This document shows, piece after piece, positions 26,901-41,900 of a DNA stretch of 64,000 bases; the stretch's first letter is position 1; each line of letters starts with the position of its first letter. The notes below the pieces were generated by a model. That model ran no database searches, was not told the origin of the DNA, and worked only from the letters and a program-made list of their open reading frames with translations. The position numbers and the translations under genes are program-made. Origin of the DNA: Aphrocallistes beatrix (Eukaryota > Porifera > Hexactinellida > Sceptrulophora > Aphrocallistidae); the NCBI GenBank assembly GCA_963281255.1, contig OY725497.1:434001-498000 (forward strand), written 5' to 3'.

Positions 26901-29900
26901 GGAACGATATGGTTTCCAGCGCTATCTACAAAAGCAGCGGCTCCAAACGTTAGGAAGCAGTTATTGCTGGAATTATCATGACAAATATTGGTATCATATT
27001 TGATTAAGTTTAAATCTCTAGAATTAAGACAGGTGGAGAGTGTGTCACTTCGTGAATATTCACTGGAAAATATCACTCTAGGAAGGTTTAAAGGTATATA
27101 CGTCACATTCCCTCCAGTCAACCTGAGTGTAGTAACAGGAATCCCCATTTGATAAGCCAATGTTAGATCCGGAGATGACTGCAATACAATAGAAGTGAAG
27201 TTGGTGGGAGCTGCATTAAGCGTCTCAGAGAAAGAGAGAGTCATACAACCACTGTCTAAATCGAAAATATAACTGATCAACCGAGGTTGCACACGGTCAG
27301 TTATAAACGACTCAGCTTGTTCAGCTAGTGTGGGGAGAACAGGCATAATCATGTTTCCAGACATGTCAGTTATTAGGGAAGATGTGTGGGAGAGAAAAGT
27401 ATTGTTCATAGACGTAGCGACTTGTGTCACTGCTTTGAGTACATTCAAATCGCTGTGATCAAAATAGAAAGTTAGGAAAGTACTGTTCGCGACTGAGATG
27501 CTTGCATAGGATGTCAGAGTGACATAGTATATGTCAGACGTTTGATAAGCTTGTAGTGTCAAATACCGAACTTGAAAGCTGGGTTGTGAAACTGTCTCAC
27601 TGAAAGTCAAGTTAGCGAGCTCCAGACTCAAATCAACACTAAAGCTAACTAAATAAGGCGGGATAGTGTCACCTATGAATTGAGTGACAAGCAAACCCTC
27701 GCTCTCAGGGATTGGTACTATCGAGTTGTTGTTCATATCGCGGATAAATAGCCAGGTTAGGCGGAGGTAAGTGGAGGATATAGAAGTAGCCAGTTCAACT
27801 ATTCGCTTTATATTATTCAGGTCATTAATACTCAGCTGAACAGTAAGGATGGAGCTGTATATGGGTGAGATTACCCCTCCAGTTAATGTCCAATCCTCGA
27901 CTGAGGAGCCCACGTGATCTCTCCTATGCTGGAGCGTAATCCCACTTAGATAAGCAGTTGTGTAGTCTACTGTTTCAGTGAAGGTTAAAGTTAGAACTTC
28001 TTTCGTTAGGTCAAGACTGAAGAAATTTAGCTCAGGTCGCACAAAGTCTCCGTAGAAAGAAGATGTTTGGATCCCATTAGGAATAGCGACAATTGGGTTA
28101 CCGTTCATGTCATGAACGAGGCCACTTGTGATACTAATAAATGTGTTGTTGAGAGAGGTGAAGATGTCTCGGTACATTTTGAGGTAGTTCAAAGCTGGCG
28201 ATTCAATTGATAAAACGAGTTGAGTTGAGTCCTCTGGTAGTATGAGGAAAGAACTGGCAGTGAGAAGAATTCTCCTCATAAATGGAGAAGAATTTTGAAG
28301 AGTTATTTGAGTAGAGTCAAAAGTCAAAGAGTCAATCGTTTCAGAAAAAGTCCAATGCAAAGTTTCCGATGTGAGATTAACCATGAAATTCAGGAGCTGA
28401 GGAGGCGTGGTATCCGGTATGAACGTAGTCACAGGGAAGGTATCAGGTTGGACTGGATTGTTGTTTGTATCATTGACTAATAAACTATCAAAGTTTAAAA
28501 TAGTTGAGTAACGAACAATTGCCAGATCTCTATCTCGCTTTATTTCATTTAAATCATCAGCTGTTAGATTGAATGTGATTACCGTAGAGTCTAAAGTAGA
28601 GGAGTAACCACCGCGTAATCTAAACGAAGTAGTAGGAAAAAATATATCGCTTAGTAGAACTAGACGAGTAGGGTTAAAGGTTGTAGCTGAAACTGTCTCA
28701 TCGAAAGTTAGGGATAATAACCCTTCATCCATATCCAAGTCAAAAGACACGAGTTTTGGTCTCGTTGTGTCTTGTGTATAGTTTGTTACCTGAAGTGCAC
28801 TGTAAGGTGAAATGTTTATAACCTTGTTCCCTTCTGTATCCTCTATGGCCATCCTAGTAATCGAAATATAAGTGTCAGCTACAGCAGTTGCAAGCGACCT
28901 CCTCGCTTTGATCTGGTTGAGGTCTAGAGTGTGGATAGGCAGGGTAACAGCTGGAGAGTACCCATCAGTTAGCATTAATGTGTAATTTAGAGTATAACTC
29001 TCTACAGCAGGAGTGCTAGCATTCAGCACAGATTGTAGAGTGAAATAGGTGGGCATGAGAGTAGCCAAACTAATTGTCTCAGAGAATAAAAATGACAGCA
29101 ATCCAGTATCCATATCAAGATCAAACGCCTGCAAACTAGGTGCAGTCCGATCTTCTGTGTAATTAGTCACGCCTTTAGTATTCACTCCGTTTGTTAGCGC
29201 GATTACTGGTCGATCATTCTGATCTGTTAGAGCGCATTGGTCTATAGCAATCCAAGATGTAGAGGGAGAGTTAGCAATTAGCAGAGCCTTAATATTATTC
29301 AGATCTTCTAAGGTAAAACGAACTACTATCGCTGTATTGTCTACAGATGCGAACTGACCATACAATATATCCGTTTCGGGGATAGCGTAGCTACCAACTT
29401 GTGGGTATGAGTTATCAGGGAGGGATGGGGGACGGGATGATGGCATAATTAGGTCTGCATCTGTCAACCTGTAGCGATTGGAACTGCTCTGTCCACTTTG
29501 CAAGATCAAACAAGAAAAGTTGACAGAACGAATATTAATGATTTCCTAAAATAAAAATAAACAAATTATAATATCAAAACAACAACAACAACAACATATG
29601 ATATGATAAACAATAACTTACTTGGAAATACAAAACCATATGTCCAGTGTCCATATCAATATCAAATCGAACGAGATAAGGAGAAGTAGTGTCGTTGAGG
29701 AAAAAAGAAGCTCCCTTTGGATTAGGACGAATTATCTCCACCACAGGATTGTTGTTCATATCCCAAATAAGAGCATCACTGAAACTCAGATGAGATGTTT
29801 CTAAACTGATGAGAAGACTTTCCAATAGTTTAATCTGATTAACGTCAAAAGGTGATAATGAAACGATGACAGAAAGTCCGTTAGAAGAATTGGTTCCACC

Positions 29901-32900
29901 ACCCGTAGGCGTATAGGATGAGTAAGCATTTAAACTTGACCCATTCAGGAATGTTATTGCAGTGGTGTTCAGTGTTTGGGTGTTAACAGGTTCGTCAAAA
30001 ACGAGAGTTATCTCTTCCCTAGTTAAGTCAACCTGGAAGCTAGTAAGAATGGGGCGCACAGTATCTGGTGTGAAACCAGCAGCTTTCCGAGTAACCATAG
30101 TTACCTGATTAAACACGAGAGCCATATCCTGAACAGCTATGGGAAGCAGCTGAATATAAGAGTTATTAATGTTTGTAAGTAAATTGGTGTCGAGCTTAAT
30201 TGCATGTAGATCTTCCTTGGAGAGCATTATCATCAACACTGTCGAGTTATCTCCTAGAACAAATCCGGAAGTAAGTCGTTTGATTTGTGAAGCTCCGATG
30301 CAGGATTGACATGGTTGCAGTGCGATGCCACTGAAAACAGTTCTGGACACAAAAATGGTTTCATCAAATGTAAGGCGCATAACCTCTAGCGTCAGATCTA
30401 TGGTAACGAATTGCAGGATGGGGCTAGAGATATCTCTGATATATGCTACACGATTCGAGGCGTTAGCAGGACGGATGGGTAGTACTAAATTCAGGTTCAT
30501 ATCTTGAATAGCTGTTTCAGGGAAAGAGAGGTAGGTTGATTCGGTTCCCTGTGCCAGTGTATACAAGTACTTAATCTGGTTGGCATCATGGGGGTCTATT
30601 TGGATATCAATAATTAGACCATTGAAGGCGGTGGAGTAACTGAAGTTGGAAGATAGTGTATGACTCTCAGAATCGGGGGCACTCGGATAGGCGAGAAGAG
30701 TGAACTGACTGATGTTAATAGTCGATGCTAGGACGGGTTCATCAAACGTGAGTAGAATAAATAAATCGTTCATGTTGAGAAGGTAAGAAAGAAGTTGAGG
30801 CGCTACTAAATCTTGTTTAAAGTCTCCTGCAACGAGATGATTGGTCATATTCAATGGGGTATTGTAGTTCGAGTTCATATCTCGTACAAGAGTATTCGTT
30901 ACAGAGATTAGCGTATTGTTTATCATTGTGGTTAAGTCAGTTCGAAGTTTAAGAGGGTTCAGATCTTGCCCTCTTAACTCTACAATCAGATATGTCCCGT
31001 CACTGGAGAGCACCTGACCCTGCGTGAGAGTGAATGATGGGAGTGAGAGAGGGGATACGAATGTTATTTTCGTGATGTCAAGTGTGCTACTATCAACTGT
31101 CTCTGAAAAGAATAGAGTGAGCAACTCCAGAGAGAGATCGAGAGTAAAATTCACAAGTTGGGGTTTCGTTCTATCCTCTGTGAAGTTGGCCACCTGAACA
31201 CTGGATACTGGAATGTTGAAGTTGTCAGAGGTGTCTTTAATCGTTGTTTCTGAGAGGTAAATATAGGTGTACATTCCATCGTAGGCTAATGGTTGTAATC
31301 TCTTGAGCTCATTCAAGTCAGCATCTCCTATTAATATCTCAACAACTGGGACATCTGGCGATATGGTCATAGATTGATTATTTGCAGAAAGAGAAAACAA
31401 AATGGATCCGTTGTGCATAGATGAAAATCCTATCTGAGATACGTCAAGAGTTGCCACTGCATCCATTGATTCATCGAAATAAAGGGTCAATAGACCGATG
31501 TTCATATCCAGATCAAAGTTTTCCAACACAGGCCTTGTAGAGTCTGGGATAAAGAGCTTAGAAGGTAGAGCATCAGAATTCACGATTGGAACAATTGGAT
31601 TTTGATTCATATCACGCACGAGATAGGAATTGATTGATATGTAAGTTGAATTGCCAGAAATAGCAAGATTCCTTAAAGTTTTGATTCTGTTTAGATCTTC
31701 TCTGAGAATCAGCTGAGAGAGAACTAACCCATCCCCTGTCTGCAAGAATGGAGTAGTGAGACGATAATACTCTGAAGAATTTGAGAGTGATTTATGTTGC
31801 TGCAAATAAACAGAGGTTACATTGTACGTCAGGGAATCAACAACTTCATCGAAAGTCATATTTAGAATCCCCGAGTTCATGTCTAAGCTGAAGTATAATA
31901 GATTTGGAGGAGTAGTGTCTTGAGTAAACAAAGATACTTCCAAACCGCTACCGTCTTGCCTTTCAATGACATAGTTTCCATTCATATCCTGGATCGTACG
32001 GTTCCTGAAAGTAAGAAATACGTTCGTTCCATTAGCGACGCTAGCAATAGAACGTTCCAACTTAATATTGTTCAAGTCCTCAAACGAAATATTCACAAAA
32101 ATGTCAATTGAGTCAGTTCTGAGATGAACTGAGGTGTTTGTGAGTGAGACAGTTCGTGAAGCAGAAGGAGAATCTTGAAAGGTGATTTCTTCTACAAAGA
32201 ATGAATCACTTTCAACCGTTTCAGAGAATGAGAGTGTGAAGAACCCATTGTTCATATCCAGGTTGTATGAAACTAAAATAGGTCTCGTTACGTCAGGGAT
32301 GAATTGATAAGCTCTGATAGCATTTTCTAGCGAGATTGCATCGAGGGGGTTCCTACCCATGTCATAGACACCAACAGACTGTATCGCAAGATAGGTGTCA
32401 TTAAGATCGTCCGCGAATCCCCTAACCCGTTTGAGTGTGTCCAAATCAACTTTAGATATACGAACAATGATGGTGGTACTGTCCAATAGTGTCAAAATTG
32501 TGCCATTAGAGAGGCTGAGCAGCCGAGGACTAAGACTGTTAGTACGGTCTAGCAAGGATATCGAGTCTATCATCAATGAACTTGTGTTGACAGTCTCCGA
32601 AAAGGTCAGGTGTAAGTTACCAGTGTTCATATCTAGGGCGAATCTAGTGAGGTTTGCATTCGTGGAGTCAGGTATGTAGAGTAATATAGGTAAAGCTAAT
32701 CCATTGGGAATCGAGTTCACCAAATTCCCATTCATGTCCCGAATTGCGTATTGAGTGAGTCTGAGATAAGTATCGTTTAACATAGTAGCGAGTTGAGTGA
32801 GAAACTTTATCTGGTTGAGATCTTCATCTCCTAACCAAATGGTGAGAAAGGGCCAATTCGGACTAAGTGTAAACGAACCTTGATCAGTCGAGTTGGATCC

Positions 32901-35900
32901 AATTCGCAAGCTAACGGTATATGTGGGAAGAGCAGACCTCCCATTCTGTAGTGATACCTGTGAGACATCTAACGTAGAGGCATTGACTGATTCACTGAAA
33001 GTTAGATTAATAAGACCAGTATTCATGTCTAGAATAAAAGCTGTCAAATTGGGCCTGATTAGATCTTGAGTAAAGTTTGAAATTTTCAAAGGATCATATT
33101 TAGTGATTTCGACCAAAAGATTCTTATTCATATCCAAAACGGTACTAGGCAGTGCTGACAAGTATGTGTTGTCGGTATTAGTCGCAAGATCCGTGTAGAC
33201 CTTGATATAGTCCAGATCTTGGTTGGACAGTCCAATTTCCAGCACTGGGCTGTACCATTGAGTGAGTACACTCCCGATGGTTAGCTCTCTGCTGGTGTTG
33301 GTCCAGGGGTTTAATAGAGTAAGGCCTGTGATGTCAAATGAAGTGTGATTGACCGTCTCTGAGAAGTATAATGTGAGAATATCAGTAGTGAGGTCGAGAT
33401 CGAATGATTGAATAATCGGGCTACGTCTGTCCTCAGTAAAATTTGTAATTCGAATAGCATTTGGCTGTGAAACATTATAAACTAGATTTCCATTCATATC
33501 TCGGATTAAATTATCAGTAATTGAAATTAGTGTGTTAGCAGTCCCAGTAGCAAGATTATCAAGCATTTTGATTTGGTTCATATCTTCAAGTGAGATTGAA
33601 GCCGTTAATGTTATTATTCCCTCATAGGTAGAATTATAAGAATATACAGTCGTCAATGTATATGTCTGTGAGGGAGTGGATGTAGAATTTAACAGAGTGA
33701 ACTGGGTGAGGTCGAGTGAAGTCTGATTTACCATCTCAGAGAAGGTAAGTGTTAGTAAATCATCATGTAGATCTAGGTTTCCAGATAAGAGACGAGGCCT
33801 TGTAGTATCCGGAATAAATTCTAATACGCGCTTAGCTCCCATGGTAGAGATGGGTTGTACAGAATTATTAAACATGTCTCTGAATGCGGTCCATGGGAAT
33901 ACGATGTAAGTGTTAGAAGGTGAAGTGGCTAGCTGAGAGAGCTGCTTAATGGAATTGAGATCCTGGTACTCCAACTGTATAGGAATGATGTAGTAGTCCT
34001 CACGGAGGATGGTACTGTTCTCTAACGTGTAGCTCTGTCCACTGAGGTTAGAAGCTGTCTGATGGCTCTGGAGAGTTATCTGTGTGACGTAAAAGTTTCG
34101 AGTGTCAATTGTTTCTGAGAAAGTGAGCTCAATTATACCAGAATCCATGTTTAAAGAAAAATTAGTTAAGACAGGCCGAATGGAGTCGCGAGTGAAGTTG
34201 CTTGCGATTGCAGCTATTCCGTCAGGCCTCGAAGGAATCGAATTTCGATTCATATCTCGGACAAGTAAATAACTGTAACTCATATATGTGTCACTAACAG
34301 AAGTAGCAATCAATCTATTGCTTTTAATAGCATTGAGATCTGTGAAAGAAAGGTAAATGTAGATAATGGTGGAATCAGTTTGAGATGAGGTACTGTCTGT
34401 CAGTGTGTAATTACTGGAAGCTAGAGAGAAATCTTGAAGCGTGATGGCAGGAACATACAGAGAACTGGAGTTAACTGTCTCAGAGAAGAAGAGTGAAATG
34501 CGTCCGAGATTCATGTCCAGTGTAAACTGAACTAAATAAGGCGGGGTTGTGTCTGGGATATAGCCTGAAACGTCTACTGCAGAAGAAGCAGGAACTTCCT
34601 GAATATAATTCCAGTTCATATCTCGAATTGTATAATTCGTCAGAGAAATGAAAGTATCATCCACTGAAGTAGCAAGAGACTGTAGGAACTTGATCTGATT
34701 GAAATCCATATCCGTGAGTGTGAACTGAACTACAGTATAATCATACTTAGTTTCTGTCACACCACCTGTCAGCTTAACAGAGTGAGTTGAAGATACGAAC
34801 TGTTTATTGCCTTGTAACGTAATTTCCGTGTGTCTCAGACTACTGGTGTTAACAGTCTCGTCGAAAGTAAGATTCAATAGTCCACTGTCCATGTCGATAT
34901 CGAAAGCCAACAAAGTAGGACGAGTTTCATCTGGTTGGAAGAAATATACTCTGATAGGACTGTTGAATGGACGCGGGCTGACATTGTTGTTATTCAAATC
35001 TATAACAGAGAATTGGGAAAAGGAAATATAGCTATTGTTAATGCTAGTCGCGATCTGGACGAGTCTCTTCAATTCATTCAAGTCGTTAGCGCCTAGTTTA
35101 ATCGATATCGCGGAATCTAACAATTCAGCTGTTCCTGTCATCTCAGCAGAACCTAAAGTACGATTCAGTCTAAAGCGCTGCTCACTAATCGTAGCAGCTA
35201 CTCGAGACTGAATATAAATCTCAGTTGTATCTAAGGAAGATCCATCCACAACCTCATTATATGACAACACGAGAATTCCGGAATCCATATCCAGAGAAGC
35301 AGATTCTATCATTGGAGAGACAAAGTCTGCGAGAAACATGGAGACAGGGATAGGTAGTTGCGGTTGTGCGAGGTAGTTACCACTCATATCACGGATCAAG
35401 TTGGGAAATGGATAGATAAAAGTTGTTGCTGGGCTGAGATAATGTTGTATATCTATCTTCAGTTCATTGAGATCTTCAGTGATCAAATCGACCAGTAAGA
35501 CTGTACCATCAGGCGAAGTGGTTGATCCTCCTTTTAGGGTATAAAAGGGACCTAAAGTAAGGTTATTTGAACCAAAGAATGACAAATCAGTTATGGACAG
35601 GTTGGAAGCGTTGATTGTCTCATCAAAATAGAGAGTTAAAGTGTTGTTAGAAAGGTCGAAGTCGAAGTGAGTGATTTGAGGAGAAGTGATGTCTCGATAG
35701 AACGCAGACACAGGAATAGCATTTGAAGGCAGAACAGGAAATATGAAGTTTTCATTCGTATCTTCGATTGCAGTAGCGGTAATGGAGATAAAGGTGTTAT
35801 CTGGATTGGTGGCGAGATATTGTAGTCTCTTAATCTCGTTCAGAATGGGTACAGTTAGCTGAATCCTGAGAGAAGTTGTTGGATCTGAAGTCAGAGCTGT

Positions 35901-38900
35901 TCCGTTGAGTACGAGTCTCTCACCTCCAAGAGTGAGGTTCCTCTGTGAGAGAATCAGAAATTGCGAAATGTTCATGGTAGGAGGGGACACAGGTTCTGAG
36001 AAGTTGAGAGTAATGATTCCAGAGTTCAAATCAAAATCCATACCGCGTAGAGTTCCTGAAGAAACGTCAGGCGTGAAAAGTGTAACTTGCAATGCATCGA
36101 ACTCAGAGATAGCAACGACGCCATTCGAACTCATGTCAGAGATAGCCAAGGAAGTGATGGAAAGGAAGGTTGTAGTGCTAGAAACCGCGAGATTGGTAAG
36201 TCTCTTTATCTCATTAAGGTCTGGTTCAGATAGATAGATAAGGACATCAGGGCTGTATATCGTCGGGGTGTGTGAGGGCAGGGAGAGGGTGTGTATCAGG
36301 AGAGGATCAGTAGTGTTGTGAGTCGGTTGTAGAGTAAACTGTGAAATCGTAAGGCTAGTCGCATCTACTGTCTCTGAGAAATGGAGCATGACGTACCCAT
36401 CATTGACTGACAGGTTGAAGCTCTGTAAGATTGGCGGAGTAGAGTCAAGAGTGAATATATCAACTTGACGCGCATTGAATCCATTGACAATTTCTATAAT
36501 CATTCTCCCATTCATATCATTGATGGTAGAGCTGGTTAGCGTGAGCCATGTTGTAGCCTTAGTCAATCCAATTTGAAGTGCCTTGACCCGATTCAGGTCA
36601 GGGAGGGTGAGGTTAAACGCTACTGAGGTGTCATCATCCAAAGTCAGCAGGTAACCACCTGTCAGGGTGTGATAGACGGAGGTGTTAGACGATTGCTGGA
36701 GGGATATCTGGTCATATCGTAAGGTAGAGATATCAATAGTTTCGTAGAAGTTTAGCCTAAGTTGCCCTAAGTTCAAATCGAAATCAAAAGTACGCAGCAC
36801 TGGTCGAGTAGTGTCGTTTATAAATACAGATGCGACGATGGCAGAAGGAATCTGTACGGGAGTGACAAGGTTACCGGACATATCCATTATCGCTTGATCA
36901 GTGAATGTGAGATAAGTATTGGAAATGTTCGTATAGAGATCTTCCATCTGTTTCAGAACATTAAGATCGTCAACTGTTAAATTCAATATAATCTGTAACC
37001 CATTAGGACTGGGAGTGTTTCCTCCAGTGAGGCTATAGGATTCGGTTGGTGAGCGGGAATTAGTCAATGTGAACGCTGTGGGTTCTAACGTATCAGAATC
37101 AACCACTTCGTCGTAGTTCAAAGTAAGAATGCCCGAATTGAGGTCAGTATGAAAATTCAATAGCTCAGGTTGGATAGTGTCAGGAATTAGAAGTGTGACA
37201 TTTCGAGTGGATTGGAATGCTGGGTTTCTAATCAGAGCGAGATCATAAACAGCACCAAGTTGTATTGAAATATAAGTGTTGTTCAACATGGTAGCAATAC
37301 TTCTATCAAGTTTGAGCTGATTGAGTGTGAATGCAGTTAATGTAAATCTTATATCTAAATCATTGGGTGGAATATGGGTGCCATTAGATATGTTAATGAC
37401 TGAAGAAACGCCCGCTAAGTCACTGTGGAATTTCAACTTGGTAAAGATGAGCGATGAATAAGAGACAGGCTCGTCAAATGAGAGGGTGACTACTGCCGTG
37501 TCTAGATCTAGATCGAAGCCTAGGAGGTATGGACCAGTCGTATCTGGAGTGTAGATGCGAACCTGCTGAGCATCTGACGCAAGAATAGGAACGATTTTAT
37601 TTGCGTTTGCGTCTGAGATAAAATCTTCTGTGATACTAATGAATGTAGTGTTAGGATTTTGAGCTAGAGTGGTGAGTAGTTTGAGAGAGTTGACATCCGT
37701 TGTCTGATCGAGGATTAGAGTTATCTGAGGCCCGTCCAAGTCATTAGTAATTGTATTGAGCGTGAGCGAATAAGAAGTTCCTCCACTAGATCCAGACTGT
37801 AAAGTGAGTTCTGAAACTTGCAAAGTATCAACAGCTACAGTCTCGGAAAAGTAAAGTTTAAGATATTTCTGCTCCATGTTGAGATCGAACCAGATAAGTT
37901 CTGGTTTAATGTCGTCAGCTGAGAAATCAGAAGGAGGTAAGGCTTGAGAAGGATCGATTGGATTCAATAAATTCCTGTTCATGTCTTCAATCGTACCTGC
38001 CTCGGCAGCTAGATAAGTTGTAGGCTGGTCAGCGGCTAGGTTTCTCAGTTTCTTAACTTCGTTCAGGTCATCTAATCCTAGGTAAATTATAATCACATCA
38101 TCAAACGGAAGGGACCCCCTGCTGGAGGAAGGAGATAGGACATGGAACTGTGTGGACACACGCTTCTGAACATCGCTCTGAAGAGAAATCCCACTAATAT
38201 TGAGAGAGGATGTATTCATAATGTCTGAAAAGGTGATGACTATTCGTTCAGAAGTCAAGTTTATAGTGTAGGACAGGATTGAAGGTCTGATCTTGTCGGG
38301 GTAGAATTCGTGTGCAAATGGAGATGCATTCCTTGGAATAGGGATAACCGGATTCGAATTCATGTCTGTTACAAGATTCTCACTAAATGAAATGTAGGTA
38401 CTCATGCTAGATACAGCAAAGTTTGGATATTCCTTGAGAGCAAAGAGATCATCTTGACCGAGTAGGATGGTGAGTACGGTAGAATCTTGAAGAACGATAT
38501 CGCTAGGGTTATTTCCAATCGCGGTAAGATAGCGAAAATTTATCAAATAATTCGTGAGATTCAGCTGTCTGCCTGATTGAAGGAGAATATCTGAAATGTT
38601 AAGCGATGTAGATTCAACCTAAAATGTGAATAAGATTTCAAATGTAGGTATTGATGAACAAAATGTAAACAAGATAAACAAATAAAACATACCGTCTCAT
38701 CGAATGTCAAGTGCAGGGTCTCAGAAGTGAGGTTGAGAGAAAATCTTACTAAATTGGGCCGAGTTGTATCAAAAGTGAAGTTAGAAACTATGAGAGGGTT
38801 GGTGCCGAATATTTCATTGGCATAGTTAGACATGAAATCACTGAGTACGTCTTGGATGGATTTCTGTCCGAGGGTGAGATAGGTTGTTGCAACAGATTCA

Positions 38901-41900
38901 GAAAGGCCTTCAAGTCGTTTAATCTCATTCAGGTCTGAGATTGTGAGATTGAGGTAGACAACTGTATCAAACTCACTACTACTGTTTCCCCCTGTGAGAG
39001 TGAACAGTGGCTGGTTGGGTAGGGAGGTGTGCTGAAGAATTAAAGTGGTGGGATCCAGGGTAGTGCCATTAACTGTCTCATCGAATGTCAGAACTATTCG
39101 TCCGATATTCATATCTAAGTCAAACGACAGGAGAGTCGACGGAGTTCTGTCTGGGGTGAATTGGCTTGCTATCAGCGGGGTTGTCAGGCTGATGGGCTGA
39201 AGAGGGTTATCATCAAGGTCTACTAGTGCCCCCTGACGTATAGCTAAATAGGAGTTATTGATGTAAGTAGCTAATGAGAGCAGCTCTTTAATCCGGTTAG
39301 TGTCTGAAACCGTCAGGGAGATGGCGAGTTCTGGTGAATTAGGAGATTTGACAAACTCTCCACCAGTCAAGTTGTACGCCTGCCCGTCTAGGCCTACTAA
39401 GGTAATGGGCTCTGTGGTGAGATCCAGACTATCCAGCTTTACGGTCTCAGAGAAATCAATCGTAATCGTTGGAAAAAGAGGTTCATCTGTGCCAAATTGA
39501 GTAGAATCCATGTCCAATGTCCATGATGTGATCCTGGGAGGGGCGCTATCTGGGGTGTACTGAGAGCAGGTGAGGGCAGCAGAGGAGCCAATTGACACAG
39601 AAGGATTGTTTGAGAGATCTCGAATCGTCTCAACCAGCATTGAAATATGTGTCGTACTTGCATCAATAGCGACAAAGGTCTCGGCTTTAAGATTGTTGAA
39701 ATCAGCTGTAGTGATTGGAATTTCAATAGAATAACCGCGAGGAGAGAGAGATACCACAAAATCTGAGAATGTGTAACTGTCAGAAGAGGTCCCATCGTTA
39801 GTACGGTGTAAAGTTATCTTCGTGAGGTCGAGAGTACTTGGTTCGACTGGATCATCGAATGTCAGTGATAAGGTACTAGTATTCAAGTTGAGACCACAAT
39901 CAACAGCAGTTGGTCCGGTTCTGTCGGGGAAAACAGGAAAAAAAGGTTGAAGCGCATTTGCCTGGGAAATAGCATTAACCATGACGCCAGATGCATCCTT
40001 TATTAACTGCGATGTTGTAGATAAGAATGTATCAGAAGTTGAAGTAGCAATGTTTGAGTTGTTTTTTAGGCTGAAAATATCTGCTTCATTGAGCAATATT
40101 GTGATAGCATTGACAAGACCTGGGAAAGATTGGAGGGTACCTCCCGTTAGGGGGATAGACGGACCACTCGATTGGGACGCGTGGATGGTGAGAGCATCCG
40201 CGGAAAGAGACGAAGCATTCACTGGCTCATTGAATTGCAGTGATATTGTATTCAAATTAAGGTCTAGCTGTTGGAATACAATAAGACTGGGAGGGGTTAT
40301 ATCAGCAAAAAAAGAAGAGACAAAGAGAGCAAATGGAGACAATATAGTACTGGGGATGTTGTTAGAGAGATCGCGAATAAGATTGTTAGTGTGACTGAGA
40401 AAAGTGTCTGCGATAGAAGTAGCAAGGTCTGAGATTGATTTGAGACTGTTAATATCATCGATGAGTAAGCTGAAAGATAAAACCGTATTAGAAAAGGTGA
40501 CAGTTGGGGTACCCTCCATTCCTTGGAGTGTATGATTCTGAGAGGGATCAATAGCTCTATTTTGTAGCGTAATCGCATCAGCGGAGAAATGGAGTAACTC
40601 TATCGGTTCGTCGAAAGTGAGATTGATCATACCCGAGTTAAGGTCAAAAGAAAAGTTAAGAAGAACAGGACCAACGTCATCTCCCTGAAACATTCTAGCC
40701 TGAATAGCACCCGCAGCAGTAACCGCATCAATGAAGTTATCAGACATGTCCTGTATAAAGGTGCGACTGAATGAGAGCTGAGAGCTCCCTGGGGAGGTGA
40801 AGAGACGGGGGTTAGCCTTGATGAAGATCAAATCTTCAGAGTTAATCAGTACTGTGAGATTCTCGCTATTCATCGAACTAAGCACATTTCCCTGGAATCT
40901 GAGTTTGTATTGCTGAGTAGGATTCAGTGCAGCATCTAATAGCGTGATGGCTGGCAGGGAGAGAGAGGTGTGGTTCACTGTTTCATTGAAATAAAGTGCC
41001 AATAGACCGGTATTTATATCAATTTCAAACGCCTCTAGGATGGGAGGCGTGGTGTCAGCGACGTATACGGCTGCTTGTGTGGCGTAACAAGTCAGATCCT
41101 CTATCAAGATATTAACTTGGAGCGCATTCGAAGAGCTAACAGGCAGTACCTGTAGATTATTATAATTCCTTATAGCGTTCTTGGATAGTGAGATGAAAGT
41201 GTTGTTAGGTTCTTTAGCATAGGGTGTGAAAATGTTCTTGAGTACGAGTTGATCTGATTCATGTAGCGTTATGAACAGATTTCCATCGTACTCCCTCGTG
41301 TAGACAAGGGAGAGTAGTGAGAGAGTGTGGGTGAAGGTGCTCTCGTTGAGCCTAGCAGAGTTCTGGAGAAGGATGGCACTGATGTTCAGTGTTGTGGGAT
41401 TAACGGCCTCATCGAAATATAAAGACAGATAGTTATCATTGAGATTCAGATCAAAGTATATGAGACGCGGGCGAGAGGTGTCTTGTGTAAACTGCACAAC
41501 CTGGATAGGGGAGAGGAGAGAAATTGGTTGGTTCAGGTTATTGTTTTGGTCAATAAATGCTCCTGAATCGAGCCTAATAAAAGCGGTAGATAGATTGGTT
41601 GCAAGGTAGGGGTTTGACTTTAGGGCGTTTGCATCTTTGTAGCCAAGCTGCAACTCCACCTCCAATCTTCCTGTTGTATTGTCCAACACGGTGGAATCAG
41701 AGAAACGATACTGAATGAGTGTGGAAGACACATTATTCTGAAAGACGATGCCAGGAGCCATGAAGAAGGAAGGGTCTATAGGCTCATCGAATGAGAGTTT
41801 AATGATAGAAGAGGTAAGGTTCAGAGTAAAGCTAACCAAGTTAGGACGCACTAAATCAGGGATAAAAGATCGCAGCTGAATAGAACCACTGGAAGCTGTT